This document shows, in pieces, positions 1-11,065 of a stretch of 64,000 bases of DNA (the stretch's first letter is position 1; every line of letters begins with the position of its first letter). The notes under the pieces are model-generated. The model had not been told where the DNA came from and ran no database searches. It saw only the letters and a program-made list of their open reading frames with translations. Location of the stretch: NCBI GenBank assembly GCA_037954325.1, contig JBBMNZ010000003.1, positions 16,881,892-16,945,891 of the forward strand. The letters run 5' to 3'. The translations under genes and the position numbers were made by a program. Source of the DNA: Fistularia commersonii. Taxonomy: Eukaryota; Chordata; Actinopteri; Syngnathiformes; Fistulariidae.

Positions 1-1074
1 CTTTATCTTAACTGTCTGATCATGCTGCATGGGACAAACATGGTCAAAAACGGAAAAAACAAGAGATTTTTTTAGCATGCTTTCATGTCTCCTGCAGACA
101 CTGAGGCAACATTCTTAGACAGAAATTTACTAAATGAATGAGTGTTGCAATGGACAAGAACAACATTGAATTCGAGTATGTATCTAAAGCCAAAGTACAG
201 CAAAGGAAAAGTGTAACAGGAATATAGGGAAATTTAAAAAAAAAAAAAAAAAGATGATAAGAAAAATAAACATGTCTTGGGCAAGGGTAATTTTTCAACT
301 CATGGAACCCACTCAAGCAGGTTTCTTCAATAGCTTATCCCTGCTGTAAAACATCTAACAAATCTTGCCTTCAAAACTTCTTGACTCATCTGTACTTTTC
401 CCAGATTCCCCCCATGATCTGATAACAAGCAGATGAGATGCTGCATAATGCATCAGCGTGATATCAGAGATTCCTATTTATAGGAAGGAAGAGGGGGTTG
501 CAACACTCCTCCACTGTTACATTGTAGGCCCCCTTAAGAGCATGCAGCCACATAATCCACAGGCTTTCTAGCTTAAAATGTAATTTCAACCAACTCCCAA
601 TTCAAATTAGCGAAAATCAGAATATTCCATTATTTTAGTCGGTAGACAGTTATTTTAAGAAATACTGAATGGGAGAGTGAAAAAATGTCTCTGGTGTGAG
701 TGTGTGTAAATTAGTCAAATGGATGAGTCATATTTTATTAAATAAATAAAGTAAAAAAAGAAATATATAAAAAAAAATAATAATAACTTAAAAATATTTA
801 CATGGCAACTTTTGAAGTATGTAGTGATGGGAGCAGAATGTCCCCGGATGTGTCATTCATTCATCTTCTGCAACCTGTTTCAAATTTAATTTTAAAAAAG
901 GTCACGAAACTTAAGTCACAGTTAAGTTTCAACAAATGAAAATACAAAAAGGAGAAAGTCGGTGGTTACCAAAACACCATTCATGTGAAGTTGACTATTC
1001 AACACACTTTAGTTGAATAGTTGTATGATAGTTTTTTAAAAACCTAAGTAATAATAACAATAAATATCCTGTGC

Positions 1075-1362
1075 TGTGAGACCCTGGTTCAATTCCAGCA
1101 AGGGGACCTTTCTGTGTTGAGTTTGCATGTTCTCCCCGTGTCTGCGTGGGTTTCCTCCCACGGTCCAAAAATATGCAGCAGGTTAATTGGAAAAAAAATG
1201 GGAAAAATTGCCACATATGAGTGAGTGAGTGGTTATCTGTTTGGACTGGTGACCGGTCAAGGGTGTACCCCGTCTCTCACCCAATGACAGTTGGGATAGA
1301 ATCAGCATCCCCCGTGACCCTGAGTGCAGGATAAGTGGTCGACGCGAGATGGATGGATGGAT
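1075..1362 (+). repeat. high-copy fish interspersed repeat, copy 1, ending in (GATG)n
   Basis: It runs from a 'ggttcaattcc..gcaagggg' segment through 'tgcatgttctccccgtg', 'tgggtttcctcc' and 'accctgagtgcaggataag' to gatggatggatgg. The same string recurs at about 10.78-11.06 (reverse), 19.70-19.88, 57.43-57.87 and 63.46-63.76 kb. It is a familiar fish repeat, but I do not assign it to a family. It lies just 3' of the last visible ciart exon, in the following intron. Confidence 0.7.
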
Positions 1363-1438
1363 ACTGTGCCGTATCTCTTTTCTAAGTATACATAATTGAA
1401 TCTGAAATGTTTCTGACATCTGTTCTAAAGGTATTTAC

Positions 1439-1517
1439 CCCATATTTGGATTCTGTAGGACCCCCATTATTCTCTGGATGCGATCCATGGCCACGCCCTC
1501 CTGGAAGCTGCTTAGAC
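1439..1517 (-). CDS. ciart: ciart third coding exon (79 bases)
   Basis: The acceptor is ctgctcccacag before 1517 and the donor is ATGGG|gtaaat after 1439. The first two bases complete an Arg codon with the previous exon. The exon then reads LSSFQEGVAMDRIQRIMGVL and QNPNMG, almost identical to the most conserved stretch of human CIART. The exon ends in phase 2. The expected continuation (human ERYLGTLLQVEG) is not seen between 1 and 1438, so it is off the window. Confidence 0.9.
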
Positions 1518-4500
1518 CTGTGGGAGCAGAGCGATACAAGTTGAGGTTGAGTTACCTCAGCTGTGCCATCACAGCTGCTGGCTGGACTTTGACTTCATGG
1601 TATGATACAATGCCACAGCTCACCTCCGTTTGAGGAGTAATATTATCACAATGCCAAATTCTTATCAGAGATGGCTGCTGCATGTGATCACATTCTTCAT
1701 GAACTCAAACAATGACCAGAGACATTGGCAGGCAACGCCACTCTTACACTAAGACCAATTTTATTAAGAACACTTGTAATGTTCTTCTTTGACTTTAAGG
1801 TAGTAAAATCATCTGTCTGGGGTCAGAATTTTAGAAACACCTCTCAGGGCACCAGTCACATGAAGTTAGAACTGCAAAGGATGTGCACCTATCTCACTGG
1901 TCAACTATGAGGATGCAACTTTTAATGACCTGTTAAGTGAGTGAGTGCTGTGAAATCTATGGCATGATCTTGCTCCACAGATTCCTCAAAAAAAAACAAA
2001 TCCTCAAATCTGATTTTGGCAATTTGTTTTATTGTTTCATTTTATGCTTAATTTCTTTTTCCTGAGTTTTGTGTTTTTTGTTGTTGAGTTCTGCATCATA
2101 AAAGATTGGAGTGATTAAATTCAGATATCAAACATGACCAAAAAAAACAAGGAGAGAGAGGAGCAAAATTGGAGAACAACACACTCAGCATGGTCTAAGC
2201 AGGTACAAAATGAATATCTTTATTTCAACAAATAGAGTTGGCTGAAGTGAAAAAATGTAATAACTATTTTTACTACATTCATTTTACACATTTATTTTTC
2301 TTCTTTTAGAATTAACATATTTGCCAAAAAAACATGATACCCAGCAATTAAAGTTCATCAATTAATCTTAAACAATTATAAATACAATTAAGTTTGCCTT
2401 GTATTTGAGAGTTATTTGTAGTTTGTCACTAGCTTCAGTCTGATTGTTTTTCCTGGTAATTGATGTAGTTTTTTCTGTTCAGGCTGTTTATTCATAAATC
2501 TCTTTTTTATTTTGCAAACGTTGTTCATCTTGCATTCAGGACCTTGTTTTGTTTAAGTGAGATTTTTTGCACTGAAATTCAATAACTGCAGACACAGACC
2601 CCGGTAGCTCCATCACAGGCTATGAACAAACAAACTACCCTTTCGGTGTTTTCCGTGAAAATATCTTAGCTCGGCTTTTGAGGCAAACAACGTTTGTTAA
2701 TTGAAGTAAATTTATGAAGTAAACAGCAAACAAACCAAAAGAACAAATGATGATTCAAAAAGTAAAAAGATAAACTCCTTTTTTTTATACCAGGGTAGTC
2801 TGTCAGTGAGCAAGTAGATGTGAAACCACCCAGAGACTGTGGACCTGGAACAGGGACTGGTTCAGAGTGATTAATAGTTCGAGGGATTAAAGGAATTGCT
2901 CACCCAAAAGCAATGAGTCAGACATGATCTTCTCTGCCCTGCTGAGAAAGTTGACTGAAGTTCTCGAGTCATCAAAACAAGGTGCCAGCTCTCTTTGAAA
3001 AATGATGCAAGAGTCACAATGGCGCTAAAGTGTTTATTTTGAAATAGGCTATGTCAAATAAAACCGGGAGGGCTGCTTTTATATTTGATTTAAAGTATCG
3101 GTTTGATTGCATAATGGTTGGTACATTCTGTATTTTGGAGAAAACATCTGCTAAAACCATAAATTCAATTCTGCGGTCTTTAACCTTTACGAAAAAAAAA
3201 CATTGGATAATTACAGCGGCAAAAGTATTCTTGACTGAGTCAACATGGTATTTGGCGGTGAGCTATTTGCATGTCATGGAGAGAGCCAGATGATCTACAG
3301 CCCATATCTCACCTAAACTGTGTGCACGATGCTGTCTCTGATCCAGCCTTTCATCTTGAACCTACACTGAAAGGAGTTTAAATGACTGGTGAGCCCTTTG
3401 ATTCTGGTCATTTGTGTTGCTTTGCCATCATTTTCAGCTGTATTGCATATACTTTCTTTCAAAGTGGGCATTCCCTTTGCGTTATCTTTGAATGATCACA
3501 TTCACTGAAAGACTCACTTGGTCAATCAAAGGAAAATACTCATTTCACTGTCAGGCGGCTTGCAATCACCTTCCTTAATCTACCCTGCATGTAGCAGGGT
3601 TCGGCTATATGTTGAAAAAAAAAATCAATTCCAATATTCAGTAAAGCTTTCTTCCCATTTAAATGTGTTTCTCTACAGAAAATCATTAAAACTGAGTTTG
3701 TCCCCATAATAGTGAGTTTTAGGTTTATAGACACTGATTTGACCACATTGAAAGCTCTTAAATTGTGTGAATCTGACATTGCAACACTGATCACCGTTAG
3801 ATATAACAATTGAAAATATTTGGTTTCTAATCTTTAAGTGCTTGATCAAGTTTTTCTAGTTGTTTTGATAATTTTGTGCTTATTTCACAGAAATTTCTCA
3901 CATTTTTTGATACTCTCACAGATTTTTTCAGAGCGATTTTTAGCTTAGTCTACGGCGGCATATTCAAAGACTCATATCCATGTTCAACAAGGGAGGTAGT
4001 AAAATGTGGACTTACGCTGAGAGTACCTGCCAGATCTGAGGCTGTGCAGGATGGAGGACAGGGGTTGGACGTAGCACTGCAGCTCCATGCACTGAGTGAG
4101 AGAGGCAGCAGTTAGCAATGCTGCGCTAAGTGCTTTCTAATAACCTGGTGAGGGAATCAATCATCACTGTTGATGATGGATTCCTACATCCCTACAACTG
4201 ATCCAAGATTACATTGGTCACATAATCACTCGGACCTCAGTTAATTTAATGAGCTGAGAGAGTGTGTGGGTGTGACTTCGAGATTTATAGCTTTTCTGAA
4301 TCCTTTAAACATCTATTTTGGTGAAAGACTTATTGACTGGGATTTAAGTGACCAATTAGCCATTTAAAAAAGCTCCCATTTGATGCCATTAGTCCAATTT
4401 TAACACTGAGCCTGAATGACCTCCTGTCCAGCAACAAGAGCCCCATTAACAGCTGACACGTTGACAGCGATCAATGACCTCAACCCCTCAGAGCAATACC

Positions 4501-7500
4501 CTGAAAACAGGCACCTACAGATCCTCTTTCAGTTTGATATCAGCAGGATGATGTTCAGCTTAATGCTGTTGCTGCTTTCACTTGATGATTTTTTTTACTT
4601 TGAAGCTCATTTCTACTCTTGTATTCGAATATTTCTATCACTGCTTCCCTCAGGAAACTTAAAAAATATGACATTTTTCATATTTGTATTTCTGTGACAG
4701 GATGCGATGTCCTTTCACAAGCATTAAGATAAGGTTACAAATTACAGTATGTTCTCCTCATGTAAGTGCTGACATGCTCTGCTCAAGTAAATGAGGATAT
4801 TTACTGAGATCAAACAGATTTCTGAATACTGTGATACTTTATACAATATCACCCAGAACTATTTTTCTTAGTTTGAACATCATTAGTCCCCTCAGATTCA
4901 AATCGCTGCACTTTTTTCTTGTGGCTGGCAGTTATTTGGTAATACTGTTCGTGAAATGCTCACAACGGCTGGTAATTAAGCTAAACAGTGGATCCGCTCA
5001 TAAAGCACTTTGTGAAACATTAAAGGGGTCTGCAATGTGTCAACATTTCCCTTACTTATGTTTTTATCCACGCTAATAAACACGCAAGGATGTCAGTTTC
5101 CCGAACAATACAGATAATACAAGGTTTGCGTTCTAACCAGTATGCGAATTGGGGGGTGAATTTTTGTATTTCCAGCCAACACAGATGTGAAGACAGTTGC
5201 AGGAGAAATAAGTTGCAATTCCTGCTGTTCTATGGGCCTTTTCTTATTTCCTTGTTTTAATGCTCACTTGGAGAATGTAATGTGTGTTTCTGAAGTGAAC
5301 ATTAATCATGATAAAAGGATGAGTTACTGCATGGCAGAATTATTACAATGTATCAGCTCTATCTCAGGCTACCCAATAATCTGGTGAGTTATTATATGTA
5401 CACTGTTGTGGCCTTAACAGGTCCACCTGAACGTGACCCTTCCAAATCCAGATTTCATATGAGCCGTAGGAACGATAGAGGACCTCACTCGACTACCGAG
5501 GGTCTTGGGTCTCATTTGTAATACCCAATTGAGGCATTATGGCTGGACTCAGCCTTGAAAGAGACTTGTGTTTCACTAGCTGGGACCAGGATCCAAACTT
5601 TAACCCACTAACTGACATTATATTTTTGGTTAGGTGGATAAACAAAACAAGATCACCTAGCTTGATAAATAGGAGTAAATAAACTGCACTGAGTTGCCAC
5701 TTGCTTTTGTTGTCTGTCTGAAACGACACCAATGTGCTGCAGCAGAAACAGGAGCGTTGAACCCCTTATAGATAGATTTGTCTTGCTTAGCATTACCAAA
5801 TAAATGCAAGGGAAATGCTGTAAATTACATGTGATAAGCAGGCTTGTCAGAATTTTCACCGACTATTTTATTTGCATTTTAATAGATAGGACAACACTGA
5901 TCTGACCTTTACAATAATGCCATCAATGATAAAAATTATTAGTAATTTGTTGTTATAAAGTCAGTTACTACAGATTTATGGTCACTTCTTGTTGATCCAC
6001 CCAGGGTCTGAAAATTAGACAAGTACAATTTTGATTGTTATTTGTATTAAGAACATATATGATGTCATTTGTACTATGGTGCAAAAAGGAGCAAGAATTA
6101 TTCAGATTTGGGGGAAAAAATTACAACAATCCCTGACCAGGTATCCTGGTCTGAGCCCAAACAATCTGAGCAGAGCTGTATGGTGATTTGTATTAAATGA
6201 CAGGGTCATGAGTAGATACTTTGCTAGATAAGTAGTTATTCTACAGTTAACACTCACAACCAGGTAAATGGATTGCCTTCTGTAACTGGAATGTGTTGTC
6301 TGGAGTTTTTCCTTCAGTTCAAATTTAAAATATGTCACTTCAAAAATATCTGTAGGGATAAACAGCACAAAACAAAAAAAGGGGAAAAATATTTTGATCT
6401 GGTGGCGAATTGTTCATTTTTACTCCTGGTTGTAATGCATGTGTGATTTTTTAACTGTTGTGAAGAACTTTCTCAACAGTAAAACATGCAGCTTAACTGC
6501 CTGCAGCTCCACACAGACAAGTGTGCCCAGTTGGGAGAGAAAAAACTCAACTGTCCTGACCTCAATCCCATCCAACAACTTTCGGATGAAGTGAAATGCT
6601 GAAACCTCACCAGAATAGAACATGTTGTAACTCCACTGTCAGTGGAGGCGGGTTCATGAGAACCAATTGCATGGGATTTTTCAAACTAAAACTCCTTTGA
6701 TATTTATAATTAGTTAAACTGCCATGCAGGGGGCCTAGAGGAAGACCGAAGGGGAGATGTATGAAAGTAGCGAAAGATGACATGTACTTAGCATGTGGGA
6801 GAGAAGACAATACAAAGAAAGGGGTTAAATGGAGGAAGATGATTCCCTGTGGGGAGGTAGCTGACAGAAAAATAATAAAAAAATAAGTTTAAGTTTCTTT
6901 AGTTTTCTATGACAATAAGGTGATAACCGTTTGATTGCCAAATAACTATGGCCGTTAAGCGGGAATATTGAGATATTGTTGGTTGATAAAAAGGCATAGG
7001 TTTACTGACATATAAGACATGGGAATTTTTTTGTCATTGGATATTTGCAAATTTGGAAAGGTGAAGAACATGGCAACATTTCATACAGTTAAAATCTGAT
7101 CTTTTAAATTTAGCTTTGTATTTATGACATACAGCAGCTCTAGAAAACTCTTTGAATCAAAGCTTCCACTCACTGAACTCTTTTATTGACCTCATGCAGA
7201 TCTTTTAAATAGTTTTTCAGTTTTAAATAGAATAAAAGCTGCGAAGTGAACTTAGTGAGAACAGTTTCTCCAAAAAGGTATGAGAATCTCTGGCCTTCCT
7301 CTGTGCGTATTTTGCCACCCGTAAATTTAGTATAATCCAACTTCCCAAAAGCAAAAACTCACCTTGAAAGAGAATAATTCACTTTCAGTGTCTGGTAGAG
7401 GCTTTTCACAGTGTCTGTCTAAAGCTCTCTTCCTGATTACATGTTGCTTTGACTCCACAGAGAGTGTGTGCAGCTTACAAACAGAGGTAAATCCCTGAGC

Positions 7501-7746
7501 TGGGCCCACTGTTGGGGTCTGCAGAGCAGCTGCAGACTCAGCGAAGCCCCCAGAGTAGTCTTGGCAGTCATGGCGATCACACCTCCTCCGCTGGCAAGAC
7601 GGAGATTCTCTTAAAGATGTGGCTAACGATGAAGTCGGGGTAAGTGGAGACTCTAAGCACTGGGGGCTTAATCTTTTCGGGCAGTCATAGTCGTCCTCAT
7701 CACTGGCGAGCCAGTCAATAGAGTAATCCGAGTCAGAGGTAGACAT
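1439..7746 (-). CDS. ciart: ciart (CHRONO), 5' three coding exons; 3' end beyond left edge
   Basis: This is the 5' portion of the circadian-associated repressor of transcription, a nuclear protein known in mammals to bind BMAL1 and repress CLOCK:BMAL1-driven transcription. Coding exons on the minus strand are 7746-7363, 4091-4016 and 1517-1439. They join in phase (0, then 1) with AG/GT boundaries and give 128 + 25 + about 26 residues. The N-terminus starts MSTSDSDYSIDWLASDEDDY, an acidic opening that I associate with fish CIART. Exon 2 encodes CMELQCYVQP...SLRSGRYSQ. Exon 3 encodes LSSFQEGVAMDRIQRIMGVL. Together these follow the conserved CIART core (human: KCKELQGFIPPL..., then LSSFQQSVAMDRIQRIVGVL). 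The last visible exon ends in phase 2, so the remaining exons must lie left of position 1. The middle of the N-terminal exon is Ser/Pro/Arg-rich and low in complexity. The identification rests on remembered human sequence and is strong for the core exons. Confidence 0.9.
1440..4015 (-). other. ciart intron between coding exons 2 and 3 (1518-4015)
   Basis: The real intron runs 1518-4015. It is AT-rich sequence with short A/T runs, no ORF with recognisable content and no identifiable transposon. The intron 4092-7362 likewise shows only small repeat scraps near 6.4-6.9 kb. Confidence 0.5.
4016..4091 (-). CDS. ciart: ciart second coding exon (76 bases)
   Basis: The acceptor is cctctctcactcag before 4091 and the donor is C|gtaagt after 4016. 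The 76 bases give 25 codons plus one base. They encode CMELQCYVQPLSSILHSLRS and then GRYSQ, matching the conserved CIART segment KCKELQGFIPPLTDLLNGL(K)xGRF of human. The phases agree with both neighbouring exons. Confidence 0.85.
6420..6620 (-). repeat. degenerate DNA-transposon-like fragment
   Basis: The plus strand reads 'cctgacctcaatcccatcc', giving DLNPIQQLSDEV, close to the PDLNPIEHLWDE end of Tc1-type transposases. It is very short and degenerate, so this is a tentative call. Confidence 0.3.
6717..6885 (+). repeat. LINE 3' fragment (RGRPK..-type C-terminal RT tail)
   Basis: The plus frame reads GPRGRPKGRCMKVAKDDMYL then KWRKMIPCGEVADR. This matches the GRPKxxxMDxVxEDM...WRxxIxCG pattern at the end of LINE reverse-transcriptase ORFs, as also seen in the RTE-like copies of this window. 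It is truncated at both sides and lies in the ciart intron. Confidence 0.45.
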
Positions 7747-7786
7747 GGTAAGATTAGAAGATCATCCAGTAGAGAGCATCACGGAC
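7363..7786 (-). CDS. ciart: ciart first coding exon (short 5'UTR + 128 codons)
   Basis: The acceptor is a pyrimidine tract ending ctgcag before 7786. Forty bases of 5'UTR precede the ATG at 7746. The exon ends AAG|gtgagt at 7363 in phase 0. The encoded part is acidic at the start (DSD, SDEDD) and then Ser/Pro-rich with a RRRCDRHDC cluster. The ATG context (cttaccATGt) is ordinary. There is no upstream in-frame ATG within the exon. Confidence 0.85.
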
Positions 7787-9718
7787 CTGCAGGGACAAAC
7801 ACACAGAAAGAGAACTCTTGATAAGTCCCACACAAGGAGGACTCTGTTGCCAAAATGCAGGTTCAGGTTTGATTGCCGTCAGTCTTCTGTGACATTAACT
7901 AATTGTCATTTGAACAAGTTGTGACAAAATATTTGCGGTAACATGCTTCTTTAACACCTCTATGCAGTAGCACTTTCTGCACAAGCGGTCGAGTTTGTAA
8001 TTAGCATTATTTTCAAAAACACTTACAATTTCTGAAAGAAACAAGATTTTTTTTGTGTGAATCATCAGTCACCTTCCTTTTCTGATTGTTTTTTGAACTA
8101 AAACAAACAATCAAACAAAAAAAATTGTGACTGATCAGACCTGTCTCCAACATTCCATCAAGTTTCAAAACTTAAAAAAAGTATCCACAACGAAATATTA
8201 TTACTAATAAAATTGAATTAACTGTTTCGTGACATGATCTATGAGTGAAAGATCACGAAAGTTTAAAGCAAGCTTTCAAACCGTAAAAATTTTGAAGCAT
8301 TTCCTTCCGAAACAAAGTTTTGGTGAAAGTGTAAGTGAGACCGTTTGAATTGAACTGAACTGAAGTACAGTCACATTACAATCACAGCCCATCATGTTTC
8401 TCCTTATCATGACAGTTTCAATCTTTTCACTATTACCATGGAGATATTGGATAATTTTAGTGAAACTAGTGGATCAGAGTCATTATTGGGTTCATTTCTC
8501 AATGTTGAGGTTTCAGCTGGTGATGGTGGGACTCATTGTAATTGGTCAAAAACTATATACTACACACTGCAGCCTGGTATTACACTTCAATATTGCATAT
8601 TCAGAGTAAAGTTGGATCTATAGACAATACTCAGTGTCATTTTTCGTAAATATGTTCAATTCTTTTTTTTTAATAATCCGTAACATCTGCAACATCAGCA
8701 GACTGCTTCTCTAAAACACGGAAGATGAGGAAAAAAGAGCGATATGAGTATTAGCTCTGGATTCTCTAAACCATTGTAAGATATCAACGACAAATTAGAA
8801 AAATAATGAGGAAAGAATAACTTTAAGAAACCAAAAAATGTCCTTAATGTAAGTGCTATTGAAAGAAAGTGTGTAAATACTTGTGATAGTTCACAGGTAT
8901 GTAAATAAACGTGGAATGAATCTACTCATTATAATTGGAACACACTGTTTTTAAGGGACTTTCGATTTTACAGCCCAGATATTGATGCATAGTACAGCCA
9001 AGTATTTATCAGCAACTGGGTTAAAATGGAAAACAATTTACATTTCACGCTGCATGCTGATTTACCATGACAAATATGTTATAAGCCTGGAACTCAAGTA
9101 CGGACCGGGAACGTTTCCAGTGGAAAAACGTTTAGCTTTGGAGCTCTGCCAGGGGTGTGACTATTCATCCGTCGGTGGCCGATAGAACGATGTATAATCA
9201 ATAATCAACAATCAATAAATAATAATAATAATAATCAAGCGGGCAAGGGGCTTTTTGAATTCACTTTTTTTTTAACAAATAGACAAAACGGGTCCATTCT
9301 AATTCCATTGATATCGATACCATCATGAAAGAAATCCACTAATATTAAACCCTTGACATCCCAATACATCAGACTCGCAGTTGTACAGAAGGTATTCTCA
9401 TTTGAGAAACTGGAAGCGGTGGATGAGTAGAGTTTCGGATTCATTTCTTCCTAGTCGATTATTTCAATTACTGCGAATTCGATCCCATTCACACACACAT
9501 ATATAAGTGAACACGAACAATCATCAAAGAAGGCGAAAGTGTACAAAACTTTTGGTGGGAACATTCGGATTCTCCTCTTCTGTATTTCTACAATCCTGAC
9601 CCCAGTTATCACTCTGTCAATACATGAGTCTGAATTTTGCCCCCGGGATGACTTGATCTGCAGAGCAATGGATGAAATAACCTCCCTGGCCTATTCCACC
9701 CAGGCCGGTCCTTCTACA

Positions 9719-9726
9719 TTATGTAA
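9719..9726. promoter_or_regulatory. candidate D-box TTATGTAA in ciart intron 1
   Basis: The exact palindromic-type D-box consensus TTAYGTAA lies 300 bases inside intron 1 from the predicted donor. D-boxes bind PAR-bZIP/E4BP4 factors and mediate light response in zebrafish clock genes. An 8-base match can arise by chance. Confidence 0.3.
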
Positions 9727-9779
9727 GAAAAAAACAACACATGGACTGTTGTCAGTTCACATGTTCGCGCTGTGATGCA

Positions 9780-10560
9780 ACGTCTTGATCACAGATACTA
9801 TCCTCCACGGTTTCAAGTCCACCGAGGGTCCCCGCTGCACCGGAAACCGCCCCTTACCCTAAACGCGCTACCTGAGAGGCGAAAACGCCGCAGGAGCCGG
9901 ACCCATCAACCTGCCCGCTATACCGGACACGATGCGGTAACGAACCTGCCTCTTTTCCGCGGCTCTAACCGGCTGGTAAACCAGGTGTGTCGAGGTGACA
10001 GAAGCGGAGTTCAACCGGTCGACACTTACCAAAAGTGAACCGTGTCTTGAACCGTGTGTTGAACCGGGGACATGTGGTGTCAGCGTCGGACGAGTGAGAG
10101 AGCTGATGCCCTGACGAGCGAAACTGCCGGACGGACTGAAACCATTAAAACCTGGCGACGCAGGCTGGAGGCGGGAGTCCCATCCAGCCCGTGCAGCCTC
10201 TCCCTGGGCAACGTGTTCGTGAGGGGCGGGGCGCCGTCCCTCCGCCGGTCCTCAACGGCCCCGCCTGGCTGACACACACACCGGCAGGAAGACGCCTCCC
10301 ATATCGGCTTCAAGTGGAAATTATTACGGAAAAGTAAATAAAACGGGGGGAACAAAAAAAAAATGCACACGTGATACAGCCATGACGAAATGCAGCTCTT
10401 ACAGTACGTTCTTCCAATTGAGGCCTCCCATTGGACGAGACACTGCGTCACGTGACGGGGAGAGAGAAAGAACTAATTAATTCTGCGTTAAAGGGCCGCC
10501 GGGAAGGGCGGGGCTACAGCAAATCAGCGGGGGTGGTGGCAGTGACGTCATTAATAACCA
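9780..10560. promoter_or_regulatory. ciart: CpG island / ciart promoter with E-boxes, CCAAT, GC box and CRE
   Basis: This is the only CpG-dense stretch near the ciart 5' end. It contains CACGTG at 10368-10373 and 10449-10454. The second lies inside the perfect palindrome CGTCACGTGACG (10446-10457). A CCAAT box in minus orientation lies at 10430-10434, GGGCGGGG at 10507-10514, and the full CRE TGACGTCA at 10543-10550. All lie upstream of the predicted non-coding exon. CACGTG boxes are the CLOCK:BMAL1 site, and CIART is a known clock-output repressor, so the arrangement fits its expected regulation. Binding is inferred. A divergent plus-strand gene is possible but not seen. Confidence 0.65.
10030..10330 (-). 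promoter_or_regulatory. ciart: predicted non-coding exon 1 and transcription start area of ciart
   Basis: A consensus donor TTTTG|gtaagtgt sits at 10030/10029 on the minus strand. It is the only good donor seen near the CpG-rich promoter upstream of the first coding exon, whose acceptor (7786) is otherwise unexplained. The 5' limit of the exon is not visible, and 10330 is only a rough bound below the E-boxes. An ATG at 10073 would open a 22-codon upstream ORF across the splice junction, ending at 7762. Its ATGA overlaps a second 3-codon uORF. Confidence 0.5.
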
Positions 10561-10774
10561 TGAGACAATGTATTTCTCAAGGTAACTGTAGATGGATGAA
10601 ATGTTCTGAAACTCCCTTTGTTAAATTCTCACATCACACTTGCTGTGTTTTACGTACAACATAAATATAGTTTCTAAGCATAACAACATGATTTCCCTTC
10701 CATTGTCATTTGTCATGAACTTGACTGTTCCTACAGCACAATTGATGTTTACTACATATAATACTACTACAAAT

Positions 10775-11065
10775 AACCCATCGATCGTCTGCCACTTATC
10801 CTGCACTCAGGGTCACGGGGGGAGCTGTCACTGGGCAAATAGGCGGGGTACACCCTGGACTGGTTGGTTGTCAATCGCAGGGCCACATATACAGACAAAC
10901 AACTGTTCACTCTCTCATTCAGGACATTTTTTTACATTTTTTTCCCTATTAACATGCACCAGAGAAACTGGAGGAAATCCATGCAAATCCATCAGTGCAA
11001 ACTCCACACAGAAAGGTCCATTTGTTGGAATCAAACCAGGGTCCTTCATGCTGTGAGGCGGAAGT
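10775..11065 (-). repeat. high-copy fish repeat, copy 2 (reverse orientation)
   Basis: The string 'cttatcctgcactcagggtc', then 'gcggggtacaccctggactgg' and 'aactccacacagaaaggtcc' is the reverse complement of the repeat at 1075-1362. It lies just upstream of the ciart promoter. Confidence 0.7.

Noticed and set aside
9539..9775. Small secreted-protein-like frame downstream of a TATATAAG box near the ciart promoter
   Set aside because: The frame begins at GTG with no ATG upstream, and it runs through a likely intron-1 region. The hydrophobic stretch alone is not enough.
9772..10038. Arg/Pro-rich plus frame in the CpG island
   Set aside because: GC-rich promoters give long open frames by chance. 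It overlaps the predicted ciart exon 1 on the other strand and has no recognisable content.
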